This document shows positions 1 through 8,267 of a stretch of DNA of 64,000 nt, one piece after another. The stretch lies in contig JAJLPB010000007.1 in assembly GCA_025548565.1 (NCBI GenBank), forward strand, positions 303,642-367,641. The letters are read 5' to 3'. A program made the position numbers and the translations under genes. This stretch comes from Rugamonas sp. A1-17 (GTDB taxonomy: Bacteria > Pseudomonadota > Gammaproteobacteria > Burkholderiales > Burkholderiaceae_D). The notes beneath the pieces were generated by a model, which was not told the DNA's origin, searched no databases, and saw only the letters and a program-made list of their open reading frames with translations. Every line of letters starts with the position of its first letter. Position 1 is the first letter of the stretch.

Positions 1-933
1 GCCGGCGCCTCAATTCGGGCAATCGCCGCACGCATCGGGCGCGCACCATCGACCATCAGCCGAGAAATCCAACGCAACGGCGGCCGCACACATTATCGCG
101 CGGTTCAAGCCGATCAGCATGCTTGGGATCAGGCACGTCGCCCCAAACCCTGTAAGCTGGCGGAGAACCGGATGCTGGCCAACATGGTCACCAGCAAGTT
201 CCAATTGCAGTGGTCGCCGGAACAGGTTGCTGGATGGCTCAGGCAACTGTTCCCGGTCTACGAGGAGTATCACGTGTCGCACGAGACGATCTATCGCAGC
301 CTTTACATTCAGGCGCGCGGCGCCCTGAAGAAGGAGCTGCTGGAGCATTTAAGGCGCTCACGGGCCATGCGTCGCTCACGCCATCACACTCAGAAGACCG
401 ACAACCACGGCCGAATCAAGGATGCGGTGTCGATCAGTGAACGGCCTGCGACGGCGGAGGACCGCGCCGTGCCTGGGCATTGGGAAGGCGACCTACTGTT
501 CGGCAGCCACAACAGCCAGATTGCCACCCTCGTTGAGCGCCAGACACGTTACGTCATGCTGGTGAAAGTGACAGGTAAGGATACCGAGACAGTCGTCAAC
601 GCACTGATCGAGAACGCTCGCAGATTGCCGCACGAGCTCTATAAATCGCTGACGTGGGATCGCGGCAAAGAAATGGCTGCGCACAAACGGTTCACGCTGG
701 CTACCGACATTCAGGTGTATTTTTGTGATCCGCAAAATCCCTGGCAGCGCGGGTCGAATGAAAATACCAATGGGTTGCTGCGGCAATATTTTCCGAAGGG
801 ACTGGACCTGTCGAGCTATTCACAGGATAAACTAGACGAAGTAGCCAGAAGGTTGAACGAGCGCCCGAGGAAGACGCTCGACTACCAGACACCGGCTCAA
901 CGATTTGACCGATGTGTTGCGTCGACCGATTGA
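1..933 (+). CDS. IS30-family transposase, 5'-truncated by the window edge
   Basis: The reading frame is open from base 1, so the start lies upstream of the window. The visible 310 residues begin inside the N-terminal helix-turn-helix (IRAIAARIGRAPSTISRE). They then carry the DDE catalytic core of IS30 transposases: D at visible residue 164 (GHWEGDLL), D at 220 (TWDRGKEM) and E at 254 (NENTNGLLRQYF). The second D and the E are 34 residues apart, as usual for this family. The protein cuts and joins the element ends. No frameshift or stop interrupts the visible part, so the copy may be active if its left end is intact. Only the missing left end is uncertain. Confidence 0.93.
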   Translation, partial: AGASIRAIAARIGRAPSTISREIQRNGGRTHYRAVQADQHAWDQARRPKPCKLAENRMLANMVTSKFQLQWSPEQVAGWLRQLFPVYEEYHVSHETIYRSLYIQARGALKKELLEHLRRSRAMRRSRHHTQKTDNHGRIKDAVSISERPATAEDRAVPGHWEGDLLFGSHNSQIATLVERQTRYVMLVKVTGKDTETVVNALIENARRLPHELYKSLTWDRGKEMAAHKRFTLATDIQVYFCDPQNPWQRGSNENTNGLLRQYFPKGLDLSSYSQDKLDEVARRLNERPRKTLDYQTPAQRFDRCVASTD

Positions 934-945
934 ATCCGCAGCCGA
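1..945 (+). mobile_element. IS30-family insertion sequence, right part
   Basis: The element contains the transposase and ends shortly after its stop codon. The bases around 911-941 (GTGTTGCGT ... TTGAATCC) look like the terminal inverted repeat of this IS group. The exact right boundary is inferred, because the left repeat and target duplication lie outside the window. The stop codon of the next gene (minus strand, 948-950) begins within a few bases of the proposed end. That gene's tail may therefore have been set by the insertion. Confidence 0.6.
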
Positions 946-947
946 AG

Positions 948-1280
948 TCAGCCATTTGGTGTCAGCCAACGAAGGAATGTCGTACCCATGATAGCTAACA
1001 CCACGCCAAGGCCGAAATTGAACATTGGCGCAGCGATTAAAATTTCACCGTGCCCTACGGTCACATGGTGATCCAAAAAATCAAATAAAGACAGCACGCC
1101 ATAGAACAGCGCGGCGCCAGAAATGAGCCCTGACAAGATGGACGATATTCCGAAGTAAACAATGCAACGAAACCGGTCTTTTCCTTTTTGAATGGCCGAA
1201 AGCGACTTGGTGAAAGCGAGAGCCACTAATCCCATAGTAACGAAAAATGTTGAGTAGTAGATATATTCTGCCATGTTCAA
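948..1280 (-). CDS. Small integral membrane protein, unknown function
   Basis: This is a 110-residue protein with about three hydrophobic segments: roughly residues 7-24 (YYSTFFVTMGLVALAF), 40-66 (VYFGISSILSGLISGAALFYG) and 83-106 (ILIAAPMFNFGLGVVLAIMG). I recognise no domain. Base composition is more AT-rich than the core genes of the window. Its stop codon lies directly against the right end of the IS30 element, so the true C-terminus could have been altered by the insertion. It is followed upstream by two other small minus-strand genes of similar composition (1333-1635 and 1687-2079). A membrane immunity protein is possible but nothing in the sequence proves it. Confidence 0.6.
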   Translation of the reverse strand: MNMAEYIYYSTFFVTMGLVALAFTKSLSAIQKGKDRFRCIVYFGISSILSGLISGAALFYGVLSLFDFLDHHVTVGHGEILIAAPMFNFGLGVVLAIMGTTFLRWLTPNG

Positions 1281-1332
1281 ATGTGGATTTCTCTACCTAT
1301 TTCAACGACCGGTAATGGCCGGTAGCGTCAGA

Positions 1333-1635
1333 TTACCTCTGGCGCTCAGCGGCAATTCGTTCGATGGTCCGAATTCCAGCGACCATCTTTTCTCGCGCCG
1401 ACGAATTTGCTGAATGAACAGTTATCTTTGGCGACCGGAAGCCACGCAGTGCAACTGCTTCTTCAATCCATAGCACGACGTCATATCCGGTGCCACGCTC
1501 ATCATCACCAAGATCGTGGTCCAAGCTCAATTCATCTACCGCTCCCGTTTCCAAGAGCGTTATGGCTTCACTTGGCCAATAAACACGCACCCATCCGTCA
1601 GGAGTGGCGCGCTCATCATCTAAAAATACTCGCAT
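1333..1635 (-). CDS. Cyclic-phosphate processing receiver (cREC) domain protein
   Basis: The 100 residues form a single small domain that I recognise as the cREC family, a receiver-like fold. It shows the family's N-terminal acidic motif (MRVFLDDER), the W-P-x-E-A region, and the signature SLDHDLGDDERGTGYDV, followed by a conserved IT-x-HSAN segment near residue 70. Family members have been proposed to process cyclic phosphate ends or related nucleotides, but no role is established for this one. It stands alone, with no output domain and no partner kinase nearby. Composition matches the neighbouring AT-richer small genes, which suggests acquisition by transfer. Confidence 0.75.
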   Translation of the reverse strand: MRVFLDDERATPDGWVRVYWPSEAITLLETGAVDELSLDHDLGDDERGTGYDVVLWIEEAVALRGFRSPKITVHSANSSAREKMVAGIRTIERIAAERQR

Positions 1636-1686
1636 GGTCAGTCAATCGATTGGGGTCGTCTGCTCCTGGCCGAAAACCGCTTACAG

Positions 1687-2079
1687 CTAACTCTCTTGTG
1701 TAGGTGAACCCCACATGTCCGTATAGAACTGCCGAATTTCCGTTGCTATAAACTTCCACGCCCAGACTTTGTCTTCCATACTAGCATCCCACATGATGTT
1801 CTCTGCATAGGAAACATCGATAATGACACGAAGTTTTTCCGGATCAGCACGATATGCGTTGGCTAAGAAGTCGGTATGCGCTTGGACCGCTTCGCTATCT
1901 CTACGCAGGATTGCCTCGGTAGTGCGATCCGCAAATGCCTCGACCCAGTTTAGCGCCACTTGATCTTCATTCGGATTCCAGCCACGCTCCCGAAGCCATT
2001 GATCAGTCAGTATCGCCTCTGCCGGGAGATGTACGCGGAGCTTATCGACGAGTTGCTTGTTGGAATCGAATTCGGTCAT
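1687..2079 (-). CDS. Hypothetical protein, possibly DUF7674-like
   Basis: This 130-residue soluble, acidic protein has no signal peptide or membrane segment. The C-terminal half (IIDVSYAENIMWD, then KVWAWKFIATEIRQFYTDMWG) is rich in tryptophan and aromatic residues. It resembles small families of unknown function such as DUF7674; I offer that as a weak match only. Proteins of this size and composition often turn up as lone immunity-like genes in accessory regions. It is the third member of the AT-richer minus-strand group next to the IS30 element. Confidence 0.55.
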   Translation of the reverse strand: MTEFDSNKQLVDKLRVHLPAEAILTDQWLRERGWNPNEDQVALNWVEAFADRTTEAILRRDSEAVQAHTDFLANAYRADPEKLRVIIDVSYAENIMWDASMEDKVWAWKFIATEIRQFYTDMWGSPTQES

Positions 2080-2399
2080 TATCGAGAAGAAACTGACAGC
2101 GGCGGCTTCTGGCTGAACACGCTCAGCATATCAGCTTGCCCAACTGCAAAGCTCACGCATTCCCACGCAGGCGAAAGCTGGGCTTCGTGTGATCAATAAC
2201 AAGAGCTCTCGCAAATGCCATCGATAGGAGGGCATCGCGAAGAGCTTGCACTTTGGCGTGTAGACAGTCCGAACTCTCTCAAAGGCAGGCCATTTTCCAA
2301 AATTATAAAAAGGTTGCTTAAGGGAAAAACTCGGACTATGATGAAGTTATACACAGACCTAAATAATGTCTAACGTTGTCATAATCATAGGTGAGCGCC
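2080..2399. other. Non-coding gap between the accessory patch and ycgR
   Basis: This stretch of about 320 bases shows no convincing gene. It holds the promoter region of ycgR, described separately. Around 2156-2180 a short GC-rich hairpin-like stretch (CCCACGCAGGCGAAAGCTGGG) resembles a degenerate REP-type repeat. One copy is not enough to call it. Confidence 0.5.
2314..2342 (+). promoter_or_regulatory. Candidate sigma-70 promoter of ycgR
   Basis: A -35 TTGCTT (2314-2319) and a -10 TATGAT (2337-2342) are separated by exactly 17 bases. They lie about 58 bases upstream of the chosen ATG in an AT-rich stretch. The -10 matches consensus at five of six positions; the -35 is weaker. I saw no sigma-28 flagellar promoter here. 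Confidence 0.5.
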
Positions 2400-3170
2400 A
2401 TGTCACTCAGTGAACCTACTGCCCACTCGATCCGTCGAGGACCGCCGCGCCCGCAAGATGCGATGAGTCCTATCCCGGCCTCCGCCAATTCATTTGAAAT
2501 GACGAGCGAGGATGAGATCGGCGATACGTTGACCCTCCTGGCTGAAAGCGGCGATGCGATTTCGATGTATGTCGCGGGCAATCGCGAGCCGGTGCTTGGC
2601 CGCATTCTGTCGGTCGATCCCGAACAGCCGCATTTCGTGATGGAGTTGAACGAAGGCTCGGTCCTGCCGCCTGGTAAAGTCACCTTTGTCACCTGGCTGA
2701 CCTCCGCGAAGCTGCAATTCCGCCTGTCCAGCGAGGAGTGGACCTCGGTTCCCGGCAGCCCGAATCTGATTCCCATGGTATTCCCCGAGACCTGCGCCGT
2801 GCTGAACCGGCGCGCCTCGGAGCGGGTGGAAACGCCGTTGGCGGTCACCTTCAGTGCCTCGTTCGAGTTGAACGGTAAGTTTTATGAGTTGCCCATCTAC
2901 GATTTCTCCCTGGGCGGAATCGGCCTGCGCTGCACGAAGAACGCTGTGAAAGGTTTGCTCAAGGGCCGAAAGCTGCTGAATGTGCAGCTGGAACTGGAAT
3001 CGGAATCCGTCATCGTCCCGGAAATGGAGGTGCGCGTCACGCGCTCTTATAAATCCTTCCTATTGGGCGAGCAACTCCATATCGGCTGCATGTTCGTAAA
3101 TCCCACACCGGAGGCGGAGGCCGATATCAAAACACTGCTGGCCCACATCCACAACATCCCGCAGGACTAG
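2400..3170 (+). CDS. ycgR: Flagellar brake protein YcgR (PilZ domain, c-di-GMP effector)
   Basis: This 256-residue protein has the two-domain YcgR layout. The N-terminal YcgR domain covers about residues 40-125. The C-terminal PilZ domain starts with the c-di-GMP binding RxxxR motif (R138-ASE-R142) and continues with DFSLGG (D168, S170, G173). On binding c-di-GMP, YcgR proteins act on the flagellar motor and slow swimming. I prefer the ATG at 2400 because AGGTGA stands six bases before it; a GTG at 2391 in the same frame is the alternative. No flagellar gene is in the window, but degenerate GGDEF/EAL signalling genes follow at 8.3-11.4 kb. Confidence 0.9.
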   Translation: MSLSEPTAHSIRRGPPRPQDAMSPIPASANSFEMTSEDEIGDTLTLLAESGDAISMYVAGNREPVLGRILSVDPEQPHFVMELNEGSVLPPGKVTFVTWLTSAKLQFRLSSEEWTSVPGSPNLIPMVFPETCAVLNRRASERVETPLAVTFSASFELNGKFYELPIYDFSLGGIGLRCTKNAVKGLLKGRKLLNVQLELESESVIVPEMEVRVTRSYKSFLLGEQLHIGCMFVNPTPEAEADIKTLLAHIHNIPQD

Positions 3171-3183
3171 CGTCCTGCGGGAT
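3156..3183. terminator. Perfect 12-bp hairpin across the ycgR stop codon
   Basis: ATCCCGCAGGAC (3156-3167) and GTCCTGCGGGAT (3172-3183) are perfect inverted repeats around the loop TAGC, which contains the ycgR stop. The hairpin lies between convergent genes (ycgR and the FHA gene ending at 3192), so it may serve both strands. It has no T-run, so the efficiency of termination is uncertain; mRNA 3'-end protection is an alternative. Confidence 0.6.
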
Positions 3184-3191
3184 GCCGGCGT

Positions 3192-4184
3192 TTATTCGGC
3201 GCCGTCGTCGTCGTCCTCGGTTTCCGGCGTGCCGTCCTTGACCGCGCGGGCGCGGGCGGCGTCGGCGGCGATTTTCAGCTTGGATGCGTCGGCCATGAAC
3301 TGATCGACGCTATGATCCGGGCTGTGCCGCACCTCCGGTGGCAGCAGCACCGACATGTACAGCTCGTCGGCGGCGCGGCCCGTTCCCTGCAGATTGGTCA
3401 TCAACATCAGCGCGGCGCCGCCCACCAGCATCACCCAGCTGCTGATCGCGAAGCGCCGTGGATGGTGGGGCTTGATGGTGACCAGGTGGAAGAACAGCAT
3501 GCCGCAGGCGATCGCCAGCGTGACCAGGTTGCCGTAGCGGGTGAACACCTCGGCCGACCACGCATAGGCCAGCACCGAACTGACGACCTTCCACACGCCG
3601 ACCACGGCCAGCGCGCTGCCAAGGATGAACAAGTGTCGCCCCAGCCGCGCATGGACACCGAACAGGCGGTTGGCCAGCGCCCACACGCCGCTCCACACCA
3701 GGCCGGCGGCCAGGCTGGTGGCCAGCACCTGCAGGTAGCGGATCAGCGCGAATGGTTCGACGTCGGACAGCCAGGTTTCCAGGCAGGTGAAGATGGCGAT
3801 CAGCGCCAGGCCGATGGTGGCCGGCGCCGCGCCTTCCCAGCCGTGCATGGTGGTGTCGGCGCGTTCGTCGGCGACCGGGAAGTCGGCCGCGCGCACGCGC
3901 AGGCGCGTGTGGCCGAGGCGCACCATGGTGTCGCCGTCCAGCACCATGATGGTCTGGCGCTTGCCGTTCAGGTAGCTGCCGTTCTTGCTGCCGAGGTCGC
4001 GCAGCACCAGCCGCCCTTGTTCGTCGGCGTCGACCACCGCGTGGGCGGCGGCGCTGTGCGCGTCGTCGAGGATGACGTCGTTATCGTAGCTGCGGCCCAG
4101 GCGGATCGGCAGCGCGTCCACCTTGTGACGGTGCAGCACGTCGCCGTTGCGGGCCAGGATCTCGATGAAGTAGGGGGCTTTCAT
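3192..4184 (-). CDS. FHA-domain membrane protein
   Basis: This 330-residue protein has an N-terminal FHA domain (about residues 10-100). The phosphopeptide-binding signature is visible: LGRSYDNDV, then S..H around residue 45, then GSKNGSYLNG. About five transmembrane segments follow between residues 120 and 265, then an acidic, charged tail (TETEDDDDGAE type). FHA domains read phosphothreonine, so this looks like a membrane-anchored phospho-sensor with the FHA part in the cytoplasm. Its start overlaps the stop of the upstream serine protease gene by four bases (ATGA at 4181-4184), which indicates translational coupling. No Ser/Thr kinase is in the window. The partner and role are unknown. Confidence 0.8.
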   Translation of the reverse strand: MKAPYFIEILARNGDVLHRHKVDALPIRLGRSYDNDVILDDAHSAAAHAVVDADEQGRLVLRDLGSKNGSYLNGKRQTIMVLDGDTMVRLGHTRLRVRAADFPVADERADTTMHGWEGAAPATIGLALIAIFTCLETWLSDVEPFALIRYLQVLATSLAAGLVWSGVWALANRLFGVHARLGRHLFILGSALAVVGVWKVVSSVLAYAWSAEVFTRYGNLVTLAIACGMLFFHLVTIKPHHPRRFAISSWVMLVGGAALMLMTNLQGTGRAADELYMSVLLPPEVRHSPDHSVDQFMADASKLKIAADAARARAVKDGTPETEDDDDGAE

Positions 4185-5605
4185 TGCGCGCCTCCCTTGG
4201 CCGCCACGGCGGGCTTCTTGACCACCACCGGCGCCAGGCCGATCGAGTCGATGAACACGCGCGACAGGCGCAGGCCGTTTTCATACGAGACGCCGTGCGC
4301 GTCGAGCCGGCTTTGCAAACTCATCAGGCCCTGGTCGGTGGTCGCGGTCAGCAGCGCGAAGTCGTACAGGCCCGCGAATTTGCGGTAGGCGCGCACGCAC
4401 AGCACGGCGCGCAGCGGCACGTCCTTGTTCTTGACGAAGTCCTCGGTGCATTGCGGGCCGGTCAGGCGGGTGTCCTTGTTGGTGCCGAAGTGCTCGTTCT
4501 TGAACGAGGCGCTGGCCAGTTGCGCGAAGCGCAGCTGGCCCAGGCCGGTGCTGCGCAGGTACTGATGGCGTATGCTCAGTTGCCCCGTCTGCAGCGAGCC
4601 GCTGACGAAGATGGCCGACTCCATCGCGCAACTGGCGTCGTCCACCGTGAACGGCTTGTCGGCCTTGACGTTGGAGCGGCCCCAGCAGCGCATCTGCTCG
4701 GACTCGCGCACCGGCACTTGATACGGGCCCATCGGCTTCAGGCTCAGCGGGCTGGCCAGCAGCTGGTCGACCATGGCGCGCTGGTGGGTCAGCAGCTGGG
4801 CCGCGACGATGGCGGTGAAATCGGATGGCGCCTTCTTCTGCTGCTCCACGCGCTTGAGCAGGTCCTGCGCGTAGCGGGCCGGCACCAGGAAGCTGACCAG
4901 CTCGCCATCGAGGCGCTTGGAGACGTTGACGCCGGCCACCGCGCCGTCCACCGTCACGCTGGGGCCGCCGCTCATGCCGGAGTTGATCGGGCCGGTGAAC
5001 ATCAGCTGGTCGTAGAAGCTGCGCGCGATCACGCCGTTGTAGGCGCCTTCGGAAATGGCGAAGCCCAGGTCGAGCGGATTGCCCAGCGAGTACAGGTACT
5101 GGCCCTGCGTCAGCTTGGCCAGCTGATCGGGGATCTTGAAGAAGCCGGTGCCGTTGCGGCTCACGCGCAGCACGGCCAGGTCGTGCAGCACGTCCACCGC
5201 CAGCAGTTCGACGTTGCCGCGCTGGCCGCTGGTGTCCACCCATTCGCCGACGTAGGTGTCGGGATCGAGCGCGAACTGCGACACCACGTGGTAGTTGGTG
5301 ACCACCAGGTTGCTGGTGCCGATCAAAAAGCCGGAGCCGACCGACGATTGCGTGCGGCCGCTTTTGAGCAGCGAGCGCACTTGCAGGATGTCGTTTTTGG
5401 CGGAAGCGTACAGATGCTGGGCCGAGCTGGAGGGCTGCGGCAGCGGGGTGGCGTCGGCGTTGTCGGTGGCGGGCGCCGAGGCCTTGGCCGAGGACTGCGC
5501 GGCGGCCAGTGGCGGCGTGGCCGGGGTGGTGGCGGCCGGAGCGGCCAGCGCCGTGGCGCTGGCCCAGCTCAGGGCGATGGAGACAACAAGCTTGTTAAAT
5601 TTCAT
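4181..5605 (-). CDS. Secreted trypsin-like serine protease (HtrA-type core, no PDZ seen)
   Basis: The 474-residue product starts with a signal peptide (MKFNKLVVSIALSWASATAL, then AAP), followed by an Ala/Pro/Thr-rich linker. The S1 protease core has H106 (VTNYHVV), D142 (LHDLAVL) and S212 (NSGMSGGPS), so the catalytic triad is complete. The C-terminal 230 residues contain paired cysteines and no PDZ domain I can recognise. The ATG at 5605 is chosen because AAGGA lies just before it; an in-frame start at 5623 lacks this. The gene lies 20 bases after ribA and overlaps the FHA gene by four bases, so all three may share a transcript. Substrate is unknown. Confidence 0.8.
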   Translation of the reverse strand: MKFNKLVVSIALSWASATALAAPAATTPATPPLAAAQSSAKASAPATDNADATPLPQPSSSAQHLYASAKNDILQVRSLLKSGRTQSSVGSGFLIGTSNLVVTNYHVVSQFALDPDTYVGEWVDTSGQRGNVELLAVDVLHDLAVLRVSRNGTGFFKIPDQLAKLTQGQYLYSLGNPLDLGFAISEGAYNGVIARSFYDQLMFTGPINSGMSGGPSVTVDGAVAGVNVSKRLDGELVSFLVPARYAQDLLKRVEQQKKAPSDFTAIVAAQLLTHQRAMVDQLLASPLSLKPMGPYQVPVRESEQMRCWGRSNVKADKPFTVDDASCAMESAIFVSGSLQTGQLSIRHQYLRSTGLGQLRFAQLASASFKNEHFGTNKDTRLTGPQCTEDFVKNKDVPLRAVLCVRAYRKFAGLYDFALLTATTDQGLMSLQSRLDAHGVSYENGLRLSRVFIDSIGLAPVVVKKPAVAAKGGAQ

Positions 5606-5625
5606 GCAATCCTTAAAAATCAACC

Positions 5626-6279
5626 TTACAGCGCGCCATCCTCCACCGGGGCCGGGGTCAGCGGCGTCATCATGTGGCCCAGCTTGGCGGCCTTGGTATT
5701 CAGGTAGTGCTGGTTGAAGGCGTTGCGGTTGACCAGCAGCGGTACGCGCTCGGCCACCTCGATGCCCAGTTTGGTCATGGCATCGATCTTACGCGGATTA
5801 TTGGTCATCAGGCGTAAGCTTTTAACGCCGAACTGCGCCAGCATCGGCTGCACCAGGCCGTAGGTGCGCTGGTCGGGCTTGAAGCCCAGCTGTTCGTTGG
5901 CCTGCACCGTGTCGGCGCCGGCCTCCTGCAGGCGGTAGGCGCGGATCTTGTTGACCAGGCCGATGCCCCGGCCTTCCTGGCGCAGGTACAGCAGCACGCC
6001 ACGGCCCTCGGCGGCGATGCGCTTGAGCGCGCCTTCGAGCTGGGCGCCGCAATCGCAGCGCTGCGAGAACAGCACGTCGCCGGTCAGGCACTCGGAATGC
6101 ACGCGCGCCAGCACCGGCTCGCCGTTGCCGATATCGCCCAGCACCATCGCCAGGTGTTCCTTGCCGGTGGCCTTTTCGACAAAGGCGTGCAGCGTGAACT
6201 GGGCCCAGGGGGTCGGCAGGGCGCAGGAAGTCATGTAATCCAGTTCGTCGGTTGCCGGGGTTGCTGCGCTCTGCGACAT
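5626..6279 (-). CDS. ribA: GTP cyclohydrolase II
   Basis: The enzyme opens GTP to 2,5-diamino-6-ribosylamino-pyrimidinone phosphate, the first step of riboflavin synthesis. In the 217-residue protein the zinc ligands are C64, C75 and C77 (HSEC...SQRCDCGAQ). RQEGRGIGL (100-108) and DQRTYG (136-141) match the GTP-binding and catalytic segments. It is a stand-alone RibA, not the RibBA fusion. The ATG at 6279 is preferred over a TTG at 6294 because AGAG lies at a proper distance before it. The upstream hairpin (6311-6353) leaves little room for its own promoter; see findings. Confidence 0.94.
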   Translation of the reverse strand: MSQSAATPATDELDYMTSCALPTPWAQFTLHAFVEKATGKEHLAMVLGDIGNGEPVLARVHSECLTGDVLFSQRCDCGAQLEGALKRIAAEGRGVLLYLRQEGRGIGLVNKIRAYRLQEAGADTVQANEQLGFKPDQRTYGLVQPMLAQFGVKSLRLMTNNPRKIDAMTKLGIEVAERVPLLVNRNAFNQHYLNTKAAKLGHMMTPLTPAPVEDGAL

Positions 6280-6310
6280 AGCTATGCTCTTCAATTGATT
6301 GATATTCAGG

Positions 6311-6353
6311 TAAAAAAGGCGCGCCGGGCTGTTCGAACAGACCCGGCGCGCCC
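6311..6353 (-). terminator. Rho-independent terminator after the pirin gene (or ribA leader hairpin)
   Basis: On the minus strand an 11-bp perfect stem (GGCGCGCCGGG at 6318-6328 with its complement at 6342-6352) is followed directly by six Ts (6312-6317). This is a classic intrinsic terminator for the pirin gene, which ends at 6414. It lies only about 32 bases upstream of the ribA start. A TATCAT hexamer (6357-6362, minus strand) just upstream could make it the 5' hairpin of the ribA transcript instead. Confidence 0.8.
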
Positions 6354-6413
6354 TTCATGATACCAAAACTGGCGGAAAGTTTTTTTAGGCCGGCCTCTAG
6401 CCTGAGTGGGAAC

Positions 6414-7115
<702 letters not shown>

Positions 7116-7144
7116 GATAGGCTCCGTTTCTTTTTAGTTAATGT

Positions 7145-7175
7145 GCGATAATTTTGAAAGGTGTTTCGCTATCGC
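7145..7175. promoter_or_regulatory. Possible LysR operator between pirin and lysR
   Basis: GCGATA (7145-7150) and TATCGC (7170-7175) form an inverted repeat with 19 bases between them. It sits in the 141-base gap between the divergent pirin and lysR starts. Its size and place suit a LysR-type operator, but the arms are short and only one such repeat is seen. Confidence 0.3.
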
Positions 7176-7256
7176 TGCATCCATGAGTCACAGTATATTC
7201 CGCTGGCCCTGAATAAAAAAACGGAAAATTTACCTCTCTACTATCGAAAAAATCGA

Positions 7257-8201
7257 ATGCTCAGACTCAGCCTGGAAGCCCTGCTAATCGTCGACGCCAT
7301 TGACCGTCGTGGATCGTTCTCGGCCGCAGGCAAGGAATTGCACCGCGTACCGTCGACCATCTCCTACACCGTGAGCAAGCTGGAGGACGACCTCGGCGTG
7401 CAGGTGTTCGAACGCATCGGCCCGCGCGTGGAGCTGACGGCGGCCGGCGCCGAGCTGCTCAAGGAAGGGCGCTACCTGCTCAAGGCCGCGCAGGACCTGG
7501 AGCACCGCGTGCGCCGCGTGGCGTCCGGTTGGGAGACCGAGCTGGCCGTCGGCATGGATTCGATGTTCTCGGCCGGCGTGTTGCGCGACGATATCCACGC
7601 CTTCTACCAGGTCGCCCAGCAGACCCGGCTGCGCCTGGTGCGGGAAGCGCTGTCCGGCGCCTGGGAGGCGCTGCTGGACCGCCGCGCCGACCTGCTGGTG
7701 GGCGTGGCGGGCGACGGTCCGGCCGGCGGCGGCTACGTGTCCCAGCCGATCGGCAAGATCGGCTTCGTGTTCGCGGTGGCGCCATCGCATCCGCTGGCCT
7801 CGGTCGAAGGCAGGCTGGACCGCGTTCAACTGCAGCGGCACCGCGCCGTCAGCGTGGCCGACTCCGCCCGCCAGATGGCGCCGCGCACCGTCGGCCTGGT
7901 GCTGGGCCAGGACACGCTGACCGTGCCCGACATGCACACCAAGTTCCAGTATCAGCTCGACGGCATGGGCTTCGGCTTCCTGCCCGAGCCGTGCGCGCGC
8001 GCCGCCATCGCCGCCGGCCTGCTGGTGGAAAAGCAGGTCGAGGAACCCAAGCCGGCCGAGACCTTCCACCTGGCGTGGCGCAGCGGCGAGCGCGGCGCGG
8101 CGCTGCAATGGTGGCTGGACCGCATGAAGCAGCCGGGACTGTTCGAGCGGCTGCTGGGGCATTTGCCCCATCGTTTGATATTGCCCGGTTCGCTTCCATA
8201 A
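7257..8201 (+). CDS. LysR-family transcriptional regulator, divergent from pirin
   Basis: The protein has 314 residues when begun at the ATG at 7257. Earlier in-frame starts would add a stretch unlike any LysR N-terminus. The winged helix-turn-helix occupies about residues 1-62 (LEALLIVDAIDRRGSFSAAG, then VPSTISYTVSKLEDDLG). The LysR substrate domain occupies about residues 90-300, with the usual Gly-rich turn GFGFLPEP near residue 240. It most likely controls the divergent pirin gene and its own expression. The effector is unknown. Confidence 0.88.
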   Translation: MLRLSLEALLIVDAIDRRGSFSAAGKELHRVPSTISYTVSKLEDDLGVQVFERIGPRVELTAAGAELLKEGRYLLKAAQDLEHRVRRVASGWETELAVGMDSMFSAGVLRDDIHAFYQVAQQTRLRLVREALSGAWEALLDRRADLLVGVAGDGPAGGGYVSQPIGKIGFVFAVAPSHPLASVEGRLDRVQLQRHRAVSVADSARQMAPRTVGLVLGQDTLTVPDMHTKFQYQLDGMGFGFLPEPCARAAIAAGLLVEKQVEEPKPAETFHLAWRSGERGAALQWWLDRMKQPGLFERLLGHLPHRLILPGSLP

Positions 8202-8267
8202 TGTTGGCCGACGCCAATAATTTCGGAGTACCATAGCGGGATCATCGATTGCTTCGCTGGACACCCC

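Noticed and set aside
2156..2180. REP-type repeat
   Set aside because: I find a single degenerate copy and no second copy in the window.
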